A DNA stretch of 64,000 bases from Chryseobacterium ginsenosidimutans (lineage in GTDB: Bacteria > Bacteroidota > Bacteroidia > Flavobacteriales > Weeksellaceae). Position 1 is the first letter of the stretch; every line of letters starts with the position of its first letter. Below are positions 1-10,300 of this stretch, one piece after another. The stretch covers positions 1,178,001-1,242,000 of the forward strand of contig NZ_JANUCO010000001.1 in NCBI RefSeq assembly GCF_024807225.1, given 5' to 3'. A model generated the notes under the pieces. It was not told the origin of the DNA and searched no databases. It saw only the letters and a list, made by a program, of their open reading frames with translations. Made by a program: the position numbers and the translations under genes.

Positions 1-1059
1 GTTGGAGGAGATTCTTTAGTATATCAGGATAGATTTGAAAAACTAATTTATCCAATATATCAATTGGGCAATACAAATTTTCTTAAAGTAGGATGGGAAC
101 CGGGATATATTTTGGTAAATTCTTTATGCAAAACAATTGTTCCTGAGTTTTGGTTTTTTCAATTGGTACAGGCGACATTTGTTAACATTTTTGTTTTTCA
201 ATTCTTTAAGCGCTATACACAGTTTTATTTTACAGCTGTTTTGTTTTATTCTGTGTTGTATTATTTCTATTTTAATATGGAAATTTTAAGAGAAATAATT
301 CCGATATGCATTTTTGCCAGATTTATGTTTCCGGCACTGAAGGAAGAAAATCACAAAAAATATTATATAGTGAATATTATAATGATTTTTTTCCATACTT
401 CTGCAGTGGTTTTGCTGTTGCTTCCTTTTCTTAGTAAGTTTAAGTTAGATAAAAAAGGACTAATTATTTTAGGTGTTGCGGTATTAATAACTACGGCATT
501 ATTTTCATTATTTCCTAATATTGCAGGTGTTTTTGCTTTTACAGATAGCTTATCATCAAAATTTGTTAAATATTCTAGATATTCCCTAAGTATCAACGGG
601 ATGATTTATAATTTCATTATTTTTGCTTTATTCCCATATTATCTTATTAAGCTGAATGAAAAATATTATGATAAGTTGGATTTTGAAAAATTAATTTTTC
701 CTTACTTTTTTATAATTTCTATTTATATTTCTTATTCCGGGTTTGGTCGTTTTATTAATTATTTTGGATTATTTATGTTGGTGTTTTTTGTAAATACACT
801 GTATTTGGTAATGCATGTAAGTGTATTTAAAAAAGTGAGATTAATATTAATTCTTTTGTTGTCATTTTGTCCATTATATTATAAATATCAATATTATTCA
901 ACTTCATACGATCACATTATTAGAGAGGCTAATAAATTTAATATGTATTACCCATATTCAAGTATTTTTAATAAAGAAGATTATTATAAATACAGAGCAA
1001 TTATTCATAGTAGGGGCATGAGCGATTCTTATAACAATTCTAATAAAGGAAAGAATTAA
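1..1059 (+). CDS. EpsG-like polysaccharide polymerase, 5' end cut by window
   Basis: The reading frame is open from base 1, so the true start lies outside the window; the visible part is about 352 codons. The protein is a chain of hydrophobic segments with short charged loops. The first visible residues (VGGDSLVYQDRFEK) resemble the GDxxxY region of EpsG/Wzy-type polymerases, integral membrane proteins that join repeat units of exopolysaccharide. The next genes are glycosyltransferases and a pyruvyl transferase, which fits. The C-terminus is a short polar tail. Family assignment rests on topology, the short N-terminal match and context. Confidence 0.72.
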   Translation, partial: VGGDSLVYQDRFEKLIYPIYQLGNTNFLKVGWEPGYILVNSLCKTIVPEFWFFQLVQATFVNIFVFQFFKRYTQFYFTAVLFYSVLYYFYFNMEILREIIPICIFARFMFPALKEENHKKYYIVNIIMIFFHTSAVVLLLLPFLSKFKLDKKGLIILGVAVLITTALFSLFPNIAGVFAFTDSLSSKFVKYSRYSLSINGMIYNFIIFALFPYYLIKLNEKYYDKLDFEKLIFPYFFIISIYISYSGFGRFINYFGLFMLVFFVNTLYLVMHVSVFKKVRLILILLLSFCPLYYKYQYYSTSYDHIIREANKFNMYYPYSSIFNKEDYYKYRAIIHSRGMSDSYNNSNKGKN

Positions 1060-1183
1060 AGATAGATGATTGAATTGATAAGAAAATTATTTATTCTGCC
1101 AATATTTGGGAATCACTTTAAATAGTTTTTAGTCTTAAAGTGCTTGTTTATATCTTAAAATTAAATAAAAATCAACTTAAAAA

Positions 1184-2281
1184 ATGATTAAATTAAATAT
1201 AATATTTTTCGGAATATTTCAATTTTTTTGCTGTTTTGCTCAAAAGGTAAATACTACGGAATATGTTGATATTAAAAATCAATACTTTAAAGATGCGGTT
1301 AATATTGAAAAGTATTTACCTAAAAATATAGATAAAAAAGGGGGAACAGATTATACAGATTTGTTTCAAAAAGCTCTTGATGAAAATACAAAACTGATAT
1401 TACCAAATTATCCGGTACTTATCTCTGATAAAGGGCTTAATTTACATTCAAACCAATATATTTTATTTCAGCCGAATTCAAAAATAATCTTAAAGAGCAG
1501 TATTAGAGGAGGTTATAAATTAATTAATATAAGTAATGTTATGAATGTTACTATCTTCTTTTTAAATATAGAAGGAGATAAATATACTCATCTGTCCAAT
1601 GAAGGAGAATGGGGAAATGGTGTGTCAATAAAATCAAGCAGCAATATCAAGTTGTTTAAGCCAATGATTTCAAAATTTTGGGGAGACGGCATTTATATTG
1701 GGCAAGAAACTACAGTTCCCAAAAATATAACTGTAAATGGTGGGCTAGTAAATGATAACAGAAGAAATGGAATTTCTATAATATCAGGAATCAATATTTT
1801 GATAAAAAATACTACGATTAGTAATACCAGAGGTCACAATCCACAAAGCGGTATTGATATCGAACCCAACTCAAGTAGTAATGAAATAACAAATGTGGTA
1901 TTAGACGGTATTATCACAAAAAATAATGCGGTGCATGGCATTATTGTTTCCACGGGGAATTTAAACGGTACCATTAAGCCTATTTCAATTAAAATAAATA
2001 ATCATCGTGATATTAATTCAGGAATTGCTTTAGGTCTATCTATTACCAGAAGTAAATTAGATTACAAGCAATTACTTGCCGGGAAAATTATAATTACTAA
2101 TTCTAACTATACTTTACCTGGTAAAGCATTTATTAGGAACTATGAGGGCAAAAAAAATAATGTAAGCTTAATATTAAAAGATATGAAGTTTAATAAATCA
2201 ACGGCGTCAAAAAACTCTGCTAATTCTGTTAATCAATTTTTATCTGATTATACTATTAATAAAAATAGTGATATAAAATGA
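1184..2281 (+). CDS. secreted right-handed beta-helix protein (pectate-lyase-superfamily fold)
   Basis: 365 residues. A signal peptide ends near residue 20 (hydrophobic core, then CFAQ). Repeated short strands rich in N, I, G and S (for example VTIFFLNIEG, ILIKNTTISN, DGIITKNNAVHGI) are typical of parallel beta-helix coils as in PL3/PL9/GH28-like proteins. The N-terminal DYTDLFQKAL segment resembles the start of pectate-lyase superfamily domains, where it usually follows a GG..D motif. No catalytic set could be assigned. Its place inside an exopolysaccharide cluster suggests that it binds, trims or depolymerises the polymer made here rather than plant pectin; that is inference. Confidence 0.7.
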   Translation: MIKLNIIFFGIFQFFCCFAQKVNTTEYVDIKNQYFKDAVNIEKYLPKNIDKKGGTDYTDLFQKALDENTKLILPNYPVLISDKGLNLHSNQYILFQPNSKIILKSSIRGGYKLINISNVMNVTIFFLNIEGDKYTHLSNEGEWGNGVSIKSSSNIKLFKPMISKFWGDGIYIGQETTVPKNITVNGGLVNDNRRNGISIISGINILIKNTTISNTRGHNPQSGIDIEPNSSSNEITNVVLDGIITKNNAVHGIIVSTGNLNGTIKPISIKINNHRDINSGIALGLSITRSKLDYKQLLAGKIIITNSNYTLPGKAFIRNYEGKKNNVSLILKDMKFNKSTASKNSANSVNQFLSDYTINKNSDIK

Positions 2282-2648
2282 ACATATTAATTTTTTGTTA
2301 ATAATTCCCTAGAAATAATAAATTATTGGTTAGTATTATTCAATCGCATGTGAGATATTATTTTTTTTGTATATTTGATCTAAATATAGAAATATATAAA
2401 CTCAAAATATAATTATATAGCAATATGATAATATAATTATATTGTTTTCGGAATAAAATTTTATTTCATTGCTAAGATATCGTAACACACAGATCTGAAA
2501 AAAATCATCTTTATTAATAAAAACATAACAACATTTTCGGGATTTGAATCTCTGAGAATATGGTGATTATTGATTCATAGTAGCTTAAAAAAGACTTATA
2601 ACCAATTTTATCTTATGAGAATATTAATAATGAAAGTGAAATAAAAAA
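2282..2648. other. AT-rich intergenic region upstream of the GT4 operon
   Basis: 367 bases without a credible ORF. It contains a match to the Bacteroidota -7 box (TATATTTG, 2370-2377) but no well-placed TTG -33 element. It is the likely leader of the GT4-GT2-pyruvyl transferase-GT4 operon starting at 2649. Nothing else recognised. Confidence 0.45.
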
Positions 2649-3812
2649 ATGAATATAATTTTCCTTGAAGCCGTTCAAATTCATGGTGGCGCTCGTAAAA
2701 GTACTATCGAATTGGCCAAAAGATTAAATGATGAAGGACATAATTCGGTTATCGTAGATTTTTGGGGTAATTGCAACGAATTTGTTGATGACGTACAAGC
2801 TAACGGTATCCAAATTAAGATATTAAAGAAAAATGATACCCCAATTGCGATTTTCAGTTCCAAAAATCCGGTTAAGATATTTGTAAATATCATTTTATTC
2901 TTATTGGATTGGTTTAAGCTGAAAAAAGAATTTAATACTTTTCAAAGTACCTTTAAACCTGATGTAGTAATTGTAAATAACATTAAAACCAATTCTATCT
3001 TAAAGAAAGGGAAGAACTATAAGATAGCCTATTTCGCAAGAGGCTGGTTCGCTTATAATTCTATTGGTTTTCTTAAAAAATTAATGTTTAAGTATAATTC
3101 CGATTATTTCATCGGAGTGTCTCAATCTACAAGACAGGCGATATTTACAGGAGGTTTGGCTCCTTTAGAAAAGATTTTTGTTGTACCGAATGCCATTGAC
3201 TTAACAAAAGTTGATCAATATAAAAACAGCAGAGAAGAGCGTAAAAACAGTGATCCTATGGTCATTTTGCATTGCGGTGGATTTTTACCGGCAAAAGGGC
3301 AAAACGTATCTATTTCTTTGGCTAAGAGATTAAAAGAAAACAACATTAATTTTAAGATGATCTTAATGGGAGCTGTTTATGATACGCCCGTTTCAGAGAA
3401 TTTTTTGAAAAAGATCCGTAATGATATTAATCAGTTTAAGCTTGATGATAATGTAGAGATTTTGCTTAATCAAAAAGATCCTTACAGCATTTTTAAAAGC
3501 AGTGATATTTTAATACATCCGTCTGATACTGAAGGTTTACCTCGTGTCATCATGGAAGCGCTGGCTTTTGAAATGCCGGTTATCGCAAATCCTGTAGGTG
3601 GAGTTACAGATTATATTTTACACAATTTTACAGGATATATCACGACTCATAATAATGTAGATGACTATTATGAATATGTTTATAAGCTTTATCATGACAG
3701 AGAGTTATACCAATTTATTGCAAACAACGGAAAGTCGTTAATCGTCAATAATTACGGTAAAAAGAATCAGGTTGAGGAGTTTGATAAAATATTTAAAAAA
3801 TTGGGTCAATAA
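2649..3812 (+). CDS. glycosyltransferase family 4, GT-B fold
   Basis: 387 residues, the usual length for GT4. The N-terminal Rossmann half starts IIFLEAVQIHGGARKS, with the acceptor-side GG loop. The C-terminal half has HCGGFLPAKGQN (donor domain start) and the EX7E motif in TEGLPRVIMEAL (E295 and E303), which holds the nucleotide-sugar donor. It is predicted to be cytoplasmic or at the inner face of the membrane, adding a sugar to the lipid-linked repeat unit. Its stop codon overlaps the next start by one base (TAATG), indicating translational coupling with the GT2 gene. Confidence 0.88.
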   Translation: MNIIFLEAVQIHGGARKSTIELAKRLNDEGHNSVIVDFWGNCNEFVDDVQANGIQIKILKKNDTPIAIFSSKNPVKIFVNIILFLLDWFKLKKEFNTFQSTFKPDVVIVNNIKTNSILKKGKNYKIAYFARGWFAYNSIGFLKKLMFKYNSDYFIGVSQSTRQAIFTGGLAPLEKIFVVPNAIDLTKVDQYKNSREERKNSDPMVILHCGGFLPAKGQNVSISLAKRLKENNINFKMILMGAVYDTPVSENFLKKIRNDINQFKLDDNVEILLNQKDPYSIFKSSDILIHPSDTEGLPRVIMEALAFEMPVIANPVGGVTDYILHNFTGYITTHNNVDDYYEYVYKLYHDRELYQFIANNGKSLIVNNYGKKNQVEEFDKIFKKLGQ

Positions 3813-4724
3813 TGAAATCAATTACCGTTTTTACCCCAACTTTTAATAGAGAAAAAACTCTCAAAAGGCTTTATGATTCTTTGTGCAATCAAAGCAGCCA
3901 GGATTTTAAGTGGATCATTATAGATGATGGCTCAAGCGACAATACCTCCACCCAAGCCGATAAATGGATAGAAGAAGGCAAGATCGAAATACAGTATCAT
4001 TATCAAAAAAATAAAGGAAAACTGGCAGCTCAGATATTAGCCTTGGATTATATTGATACTGAATTGTTTACTTGCATAGATTCCGATGATTATATGCCTG
4101 AAGATGGTATCCACAAAATATTAAAATTCTGGAATGCCAATAAGAAAAGCAATTCTGCAGGAATTATCGGTTTAGATGCTTATGAAGACGGTTTCTGTGG
4201 CGGGTGAACTTTTACCGGATATCAAAGAATCTACCTATTCTGATTTAGTGGATCATTATAAGATTAAAGGAGACAAGAAATATATTTTCGATACAGAGAA
4301 ATATAAGAAGTATCTGCCTTACCCTTATTTTGAAAATGAAATTTTTCATGAAGTAAGCTGGATATTTCCATTAATTGATCAGGAGTATAAATTTATTCTC
4401 TCAAACGAGATTTACTGTATCATAGAATACCAGCAGGACGGATTGTCCAACGGATTATATAAAAGATATAAAAATAGCCCCAACTCATTCATAGAATATA
4501 GAAAAATGAAAATGAAGTATGGGATTAATAAAAAAGTAGTGCTGAAGAACTCAGTACATTATATATCCTCATGCGTTTTTGCCAAAAAATGGAATTTTTT
4601 CAAAGATTCCCCCAACAAAACATATACACTCATCGCCATTCCTTTCGGAATACTGCTGAATGTATATATCAATTATAAGGTAAAACAAAACACACATAGG
4701 ATAAAACAAGGAAAATTGATATAG
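3812..4724 (+). pseudogene. glycosyltransferase family 2, split by one-base frameshift
   Basis: The first part (3812-4207) has the GT-A start SITVFTPTFNREKTLKRLYDSL, the IIIDDGSSDNT nucleotide-binding motif and CIDSDDYMPEDG, the DxD-like site. The frame then runs into a stop, while the rest of the protein (GELLPDIKESTYSDL onward, to 4724) continues in another frame. Removing one T from the TTT at 4192-4194 joins them as EDGSVAGELLP and gives about 303 residues, normal for this family. The protein would transfer a sugar in exopolysaccharide assembly. The break is either a real mutation or a homopolymer sequencing error. It lies between GT4 and pyruvyl transferase with 1 to 2 base spacing, clearly one operon. 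Confidence 0.85.
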
Positions 4725-4725
4725 A

Positions 4726-6051
4726 ATGAAGAATGCTATAATAGTCCCCGGAGTAACAGATTTGAATAAAGGAGATCAGGCATTGGTCTGGGAAAGCTGG
4801 AGGCTTGCCAAAGATACCGGGCTTTATGATGAAGTATATATTTTGGATGCGGGTGATAATGCAGAAGAAAGAGCATTGCTGTGCAAACAGTCTGAAGAAC
4901 ATGGTTTTAAATTATTAAACAATATTTTAAAACATCCTCGCAGAGGACAACATAAGTCAGGAGAGCATATTAAAGAATCAAAGTTTGAACTTTTAAAACA
5001 GATTAGAAATGCAGGACTGGATTTTAAAAATACGAGACATCTAATTAAAATCTGCAATGATCTCGAGAAAGTAAAGAAAAATTTTGATGATAAAACATAT
5101 CAGACGGTAAAACAATTCCATGATGCAAAAACTATTTTTGTAAAAGGGGGAGGTTTTATTCATGCGTATGGTGAGAAAACGGCGCCGTATTTAATGTGGT
5201 ATTTTTTATTTTATGTAAGACTGGCAAAAGCATTAGGAAAGAAAGTTGTCTTTTTACCCAACTCATATGGTCCGTTTATCGGATTAACGGTGAAGCAGCA
5301 AGTACGCACAGTTTTTAATCAGCTGGATCTGGTTTATGCGCGAGAGAATGTTTCATCTCAAAGTTTAGGGGAGTTATTAGAAAAAAAGATCCCGGTAGAA
5401 ATGGATCTTGGTTTTTTCTTAGAAAAAGGAAGTCAGGAAGAAGCTTTGAAGATTTTAGAGAAATATAATTTAACAACAGAAGACAAGATTGTCGGAGTTA
5501 CAATTAGACCTTGGCGTTTTCCAGGCTTATCAAATCCGGAAGGGTTATATAAAAAATACATCGACTCGGTTGTAGATCTTACAAAACATATGTTGAGTAA
5601 AGGCTACAAAGTGGCTTTATGTAATCAGTCATTAGGACCGAATTCTCATGAAGATGACCGTAATGCTATTAAAGATTTGCTTAAAAAGGTTCAGGATCCG
5701 AATATCATCTGGATTAATGAAAATTTACCTTGCGACACATTAAAAGCACTGTACTCCAACTTTTACTTCTTCATAGGAACGCGTTTTCATTCAATCATAT
5801 TTTCATTGACTTCATTAGTGCCTTCGATTGCGATCGGATATGGTGGTAATAAGGCTTTGGGAATCATGGGAGACTTTAATTTGGATGATTATGTAGTTCA
5901 GATTCAGGATGTACAGTCTGATTTGCTGATTACTATGTTTGATAAAGCTATTTCAGAATATGACAATATAAAATCGCAGTTGAATCAGTCGATGAGTTTG
6001 GTGACAGACAGCAGGAACAGGTTAATAAAAGACATACAATCCTTATACTAA
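4726..6051 (+). CDS. polysaccharide pyruvyl transferase family protein
   Basis: 441 residues. It starts with NAIIVPGVTDLNKGDQALVW, typical of the CsaB/WcaK-type GT-B-like fold, followed by IFVKGGGFIHAYG and, near the C-terminus, FIGTRFHSIIFSLTSLVPSI, the conserved RxHS segment of the family. These enzymes use phosphoenolpyruvate to add ketal-linked pyruvate to sugars of an exopolysaccharide, giving it acidic charge. It starts 2 bases after the GT2 stop and ends 2 bases before the next GT4 start, so it is within the operon. The exact sugar acceptor is not visible. Confidence 0.87.
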   Translation: MKNAIIVPGVTDLNKGDQALVWESWRLAKDTGLYDEVYILDAGDNAEERALLCKQSEEHGFKLLNNILKHPRRGQHKSGEHIKESKFELLKQIRNAGLDFKNTRHLIKICNDLEKVKKNFDDKTYQTVKQFHDAKTIFVKGGGFIHAYGEKTAPYLMWYFLFYVRLAKALGKKVVFLPNSYGPFIGLTVKQQVRTVFNQLDLVYARENVSSQSLGELLEKKIPVEMDLGFFLEKGSQEEALKILEKYNLTTEDKIVGVTIRPWRFPGLSNPEGLYKKYIDSVVDLTKHMLSKGYKVALCNQSLGPNSHEDDRNAIKDLLKKVQDPNIIWINENLPCDTLKALYSNFYFFIGTRFHSIIFSLTSLVPSIAIGYGGNKALGIMGDFNLDDYVVQIQDVQSDLLITMFDKAISEYDNIKSQLNQSMSLVTDSRNRLIKDIQSLY

Positions 6052-6052
6052 T

Positions 6053-7213
6053 ATGAAAATAATTCGGACATCAACAGTACCATTGTCTTTGAATGTTTTA
6101 TTGAAAGGGCAATTGAAGTTCTTAAATGAGTTTTATGATATTGTAGGAATTTCTTCTGAAGGCGAATTGCTCGATGAGGTAGAACAGAGAGAAGGTATAA
6201 AAACAATTGAAGTGAATATGGAAAGAGGGATCAGCCCTTTAAAAGATTTAACTTCTCTTTATAAATTATACAAAATTTTAAAAACAGAAAAACCGGTAAT
6301 TGTACATTCCATAACGCCTAAAGCAGGGCTTTTAACGATGCTTTCTGCGAAAATGGCGGGAGTGCCGATCCGTGTTCATACCTTTACGGGGCTTATTTTT
6401 CCGACGAGAAAGGGTATGATACAGAAACTTCTCATAGGTATGGATAAGCTGTTGTGCTCGGCAGCCACTCATATTTATCCGGAAGGAGAAGGAGTAAAAC
6501 AAGATTTGATTGATTATAAAATCACTTCAAAATATTTAAAAGTTATCGGAAATGGTAATGTGAATGGGATCGATCTGGAGCATTTTTCACCCGACCGGGT
6601 TTCCCAAGCACAGAAGGAGTTCCTAAGAAAAAAATTAAATATTAAAAATGAAGACTTTATTTTCGTATTTGTAGGTCGTTTGGTAGGAGATAAGGGAATT
6701 AATGAGTTGGTGAAAGCTTTTTTTCTTTTAAATAAGACAAAAGATCCGCAGCACCGATTTAAATTATTATTGGTTGGTCCTTTGGAACAGGAATTAGACC
6801 CTTTGCCTGAAGATATTTTATATGAAATTAAGAATAATCCGGATATCATAGATGTAGGTTTTCAGAAAGATGTTCGCCCTTATTTTGCGATTTCAGATGT
6901 ATTGGCTTTTCCAAGTTATCGTGAAGGCTTTCCCAATGTAGTAATGCAGGCGGGAGCAATGGGATTGCCAAGTATAGTTTCTGATATCAACGGATGCAAC
7001 GAAATCATTGTAGAAGGAGAAAACGGAACAATAGTTCCTGCTAAAAATAGTAAAAAACTTAGCGAAGCAATGAAAATGATGGTGTCAGATAGCGATTATT
7101 ACGAGAAATTAGAAGTAAATGCTCGACCAATGATTGAATCCCGTTATGAGCAATCAGTAGTTTGGAATGCCTTGTTAAATGAATATAAAGGCTTACTTCA
7201 AGAACAAGTCTAG
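6053..7213 (+). CDS. glycosyltransferase family 4 (CapM/PglA-like)
   Basis: 386 residues with N-terminal VHSITPKAGLLTMLSAKMAGVP and RVHTFTGL, common to bacterial capsule and N-acetylgalactosaminyl-type GT4 proteins. The donor domain begins IFVFVGRLVGDKG. In the usual EX7E site the second acid is replaced: E291 is followed by Q299 (REGFPNVVMQAG), a variant I associate with this subgroup rather than an inactive enzyme. It is the last gene of the operon; a hairpin terminator follows at 7248. Predicted to add one sugar of the exopolysaccharide repeat. Confidence 0.87.
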   Translation: MKIIRTSTVPLSLNVLLKGQLKFLNEFYDIVGISSEGELLDEVEQREGIKTIEVNMERGISPLKDLTSLYKLYKILKTEKPVIVHSITPKAGLLTMLSAKMAGVPIRVHTFTGLIFPTRKGMIQKLLIGMDKLLCSAATHIYPEGEGVKQDLIDYKITSKYLKVIGNGNVNGIDLEHFSPDRVSQAQKEFLRKKLNIKNEDFIFVFVGRLVGDKGINELVKAFFLLNKTKDPQHRFKLLLVGPLEQELDPLPEDILYEIKNNPDIIDVGFQKDVRPYFAISDVLAFPSYREGFPNVVMQAGAMGLPSIVSDINGCNEIIVEGENGTIVPAKNSKKLSEAMKMMVSDSDYYEKLEVNARPMIESRYEQSVVWNALLNEYKGLLQEQV

Positions 7214-7247
7214 ACAATATAATTATCTATCATCAGATAAAATTACA

Positions 7248-7277
7248 AACCTTTCTAATTTCAGGAAGGTTTTTTTG
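7248..7277 (+). terminator. Rho-independent terminator of the exopolysaccharide operon
   Basis: AACCTT...AAGGTT stem with an inner partly paired segment, followed by a run of T. It lies 35 bases after the GT4 stop. Confidence 0.8.
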
Positions 7278-7386
7278 TGTTCATTAACAGCGACTTACTT
7301 AAAAATACTAAAATTTTTCCAACCCTTTTCCAACTTTCTGCATCTTTATAAATAGAGACGTTTGTTACACTACAAATTCACTTTTT

Positions 7387-10300
7387 ATGAAAAGCTTATA
7401 TATAAAATTACTGTTGTTTTTCCCCGTTCTGTGTCTGGCGCAGGTTCCGACCATTGAAACGGCGGATGGGAAAGGGGGATATGAGAAAAATAATCAGGTC
7501 ATTCTTCAGAAATTAAATATCGAAACCAAAATCACGGGCAGAATTTCTACCAATGTTGTGACCATGGTTTTTAAAAATAATTCGAACAGATTGAGAGAAG
7601 GGCGACTCACTTTTCCGCTTCCGGAAGGAGTAAATGCGAGTGGTTATGCTTTGGATATTAACGGAAAACTTCGAAATGCCGTTCCTGTAGAAAAAGAAAA
7701 AGCCAAAGAAGTCTACGAAACCATCAAAAAAAGGAATGTCGATCCCGGAGTGTTGGAAAAAGTGGAAGGAAACAACTTCCGTACAACGATTTACCCGATC
7801 AATGCGAATGGCGGTGAAAGAACAGTTCAGATTACTTATAATTACGAATTAAAAAAATCAGGGAACAATTATCAGTATTTTTTACCATTAAATTATACTT
7901 CTGAAATTCCGGAGTTCAATATTAAAACAACTGTTTTCCAGAATACGGATTCTCCACAATTGGAAGAAAAACCGGATGGAAGTTTTGATTTTGTTAAAAA
8001 TGGAAATGTTTGGGTTGCAGAAATTCACAAGACAAAATACAAACCCGGAAATAATTTAAAGATAAATTTACCGCAAAATAATGAAAACCAAAGTGTTTTG
8101 ATTCAAAAGGCTTCCGGCGATTCAGCCTATTTCCTGGCAAATCTGAATATTAATCCAAACGAAAGAGCAAAAAAGCTTCCCAATAAACTGGCGATTGTCT
8201 GGGATAATTCTTTAAGCGGAAAAAAACGCGACCACACCAAAGAATGGAGCTTGCTGGAAGAATATTTTAAGACCAATAAAAATCTGACCGTAAAAACATA
8301 TTTCATTAATAACACGTTCGATGAAGGAAAAACCTTTAAAATAAATGATGGAAACTGGACGGAATTAAAAGCCTATTTATCTCAGACAACATATGACGGC
8401 GGAACAGATTTCGGACAACTGAAATCAGTAAGAGAAGATGAAATTTTGTTTTTCACAGACGGATTATCTTCTTTCGGAGCATTGAAATTAGGCTGGAACA
8501 AACCGACTTACACCATTTCATCATCCAATAATGTGAATTTTAATCAGTTGAAATTCATCAGCAATAAAACCGGAGGAGAATTTTTGAACTTAAATGAAAA
8601 TGATCCCAAAAAAGAAGTCAAAAAATTATTATCTCAGCCTTTGAAATTTTTAGGAATTGAAAATAATGATTCGCTTTCGGAAGTTTATCCTTCTTTGACG
8701 CAAACGATTTCGCAGGATTTTGTGTTGACAGGTATTCTGAAAGGAAATCAAACAACAATTACAGCGAAATTCGGGTACGGAAATGAAGTGACAGAAACAA
8801 AAACAATGAGTTTAAATGTTAGTGAACAAATCATAAAAGATTGGGAAATTTCAAAATTTTGGGCTCAAAAAAAACTGAACGAACTGGAAATTTTTGAGAA
8901 ACAAAATAAAGATGATATTAAAACTGTAAGCAAGCAATTCGGTTTGGTTAGCAATAATATGAGCTTAATGGTGCTAGAAAATGTGGAAGATTATGTTCGG
9001 TACGATATTACTCCGCCTGCAGAATTGAGAACTCAGTTTAATGAAATCGTAAAAAACAACAGAACGGCAAAAGATGAAAGAGTAAATGATCTCATGAGTG
9101 ACGCCGAAGAAATGACCCAAAACCTGAAAGAATGGTGGAAAAAAGAATATAAGCAAAACGATAATAAACGTTATCCTGAACCTAATCAAGATTATGTAGA
9201 TATAGATTCTGCTACAGGAAGAAGTATGAGAATTGAAGAAGTTGTAGTAACAGGAGTTTCCTCTCAAGCAACGGCTGCACCAACTTATGCACCAACTCCT
9301 CCGGTAGCAAATACAGTTGCAGATGCAGCACCACAATCTGACGAAGCTGTTGAGATTAAATCTGAATCACCAGTTGCTGATCGTCGATCTAATGACATAC
9401 AAGAAGTTGTGATGGTAGGTTATAACAAGGTTTCTCGAAAAGAAGCACAAACTTCTTCATCTGTGAGTATTACTTCTGAACCTGTACGGGAACAAGCACA
9501 GATCAGTGTAAGAGGGATGTCTTCTATTGCTTCTAATAGTACAAATAGTACGAATCTGACATTGGAAGGCAGAGTTGCAGGACTTGATGTAAGAAGAAAT
9601 TCTGAAAGTGAAAATCCTATTGATATTTTGAATTCAGGAAGAATGAGTGTAATAGACGTAAAATCCAGTGCAGAATACATGAAGTTGTTTAATGAGGCTA
9701 AAAATGCAGAAACAATTTATCAGATTTATCTTAAAAACAGAAAAGAGTATGAAAATCTGCCTCAGTATTATTTTGATATTTCTCAGCTGTTGTTTAAAAA
9801 TAATGATAAAAAATTAGGCTTAAAAGTCTTGAGTTCCATTGCAGATCTTGATATTGAAAATGAGGAATTGTACAAATTACTGGCTTATAAATTGAAACAA
9901 GCTGAGGTTTTTGATAAAGAACTTTTTGTGACTCAAAAAGTATTGGAATGGCGACCTTTTGATCCTCAAAGTTATAGAGATTACGCGCTAGCTTTGGAAG
10001 ATAATAAGCAATATCAGGGAGCTTTGGATAATTTGTATAAAGTGTTGACGCAGTCTTACACTCAGGAATTGGCAGATCGTGATAACGGAATTGAAGAAAC
10101 CATCATCATGGAGATCAACCAGCTGATTGCTAATTACAGAAACAAATTAGACCTTAAAAAGATCAACCCGAAAATTATTGCAGATCTTCCGGTAAACATC
10201 AGAGTGGTCATCAGCTGGAACAAAGATGATACAGACATCGATCTTTGGGTGACAGATCCGAATAACGAACGTTGCTATTATTCTCATCCGACAACGGAAA

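Noticed and set aside
8974..9336. 120-codon Cys-rich open frame on the - strand
   Set aside because: Antisense to the low-complexity part of the VIT protein; the Cys come from repeated Thr/Ala codons.
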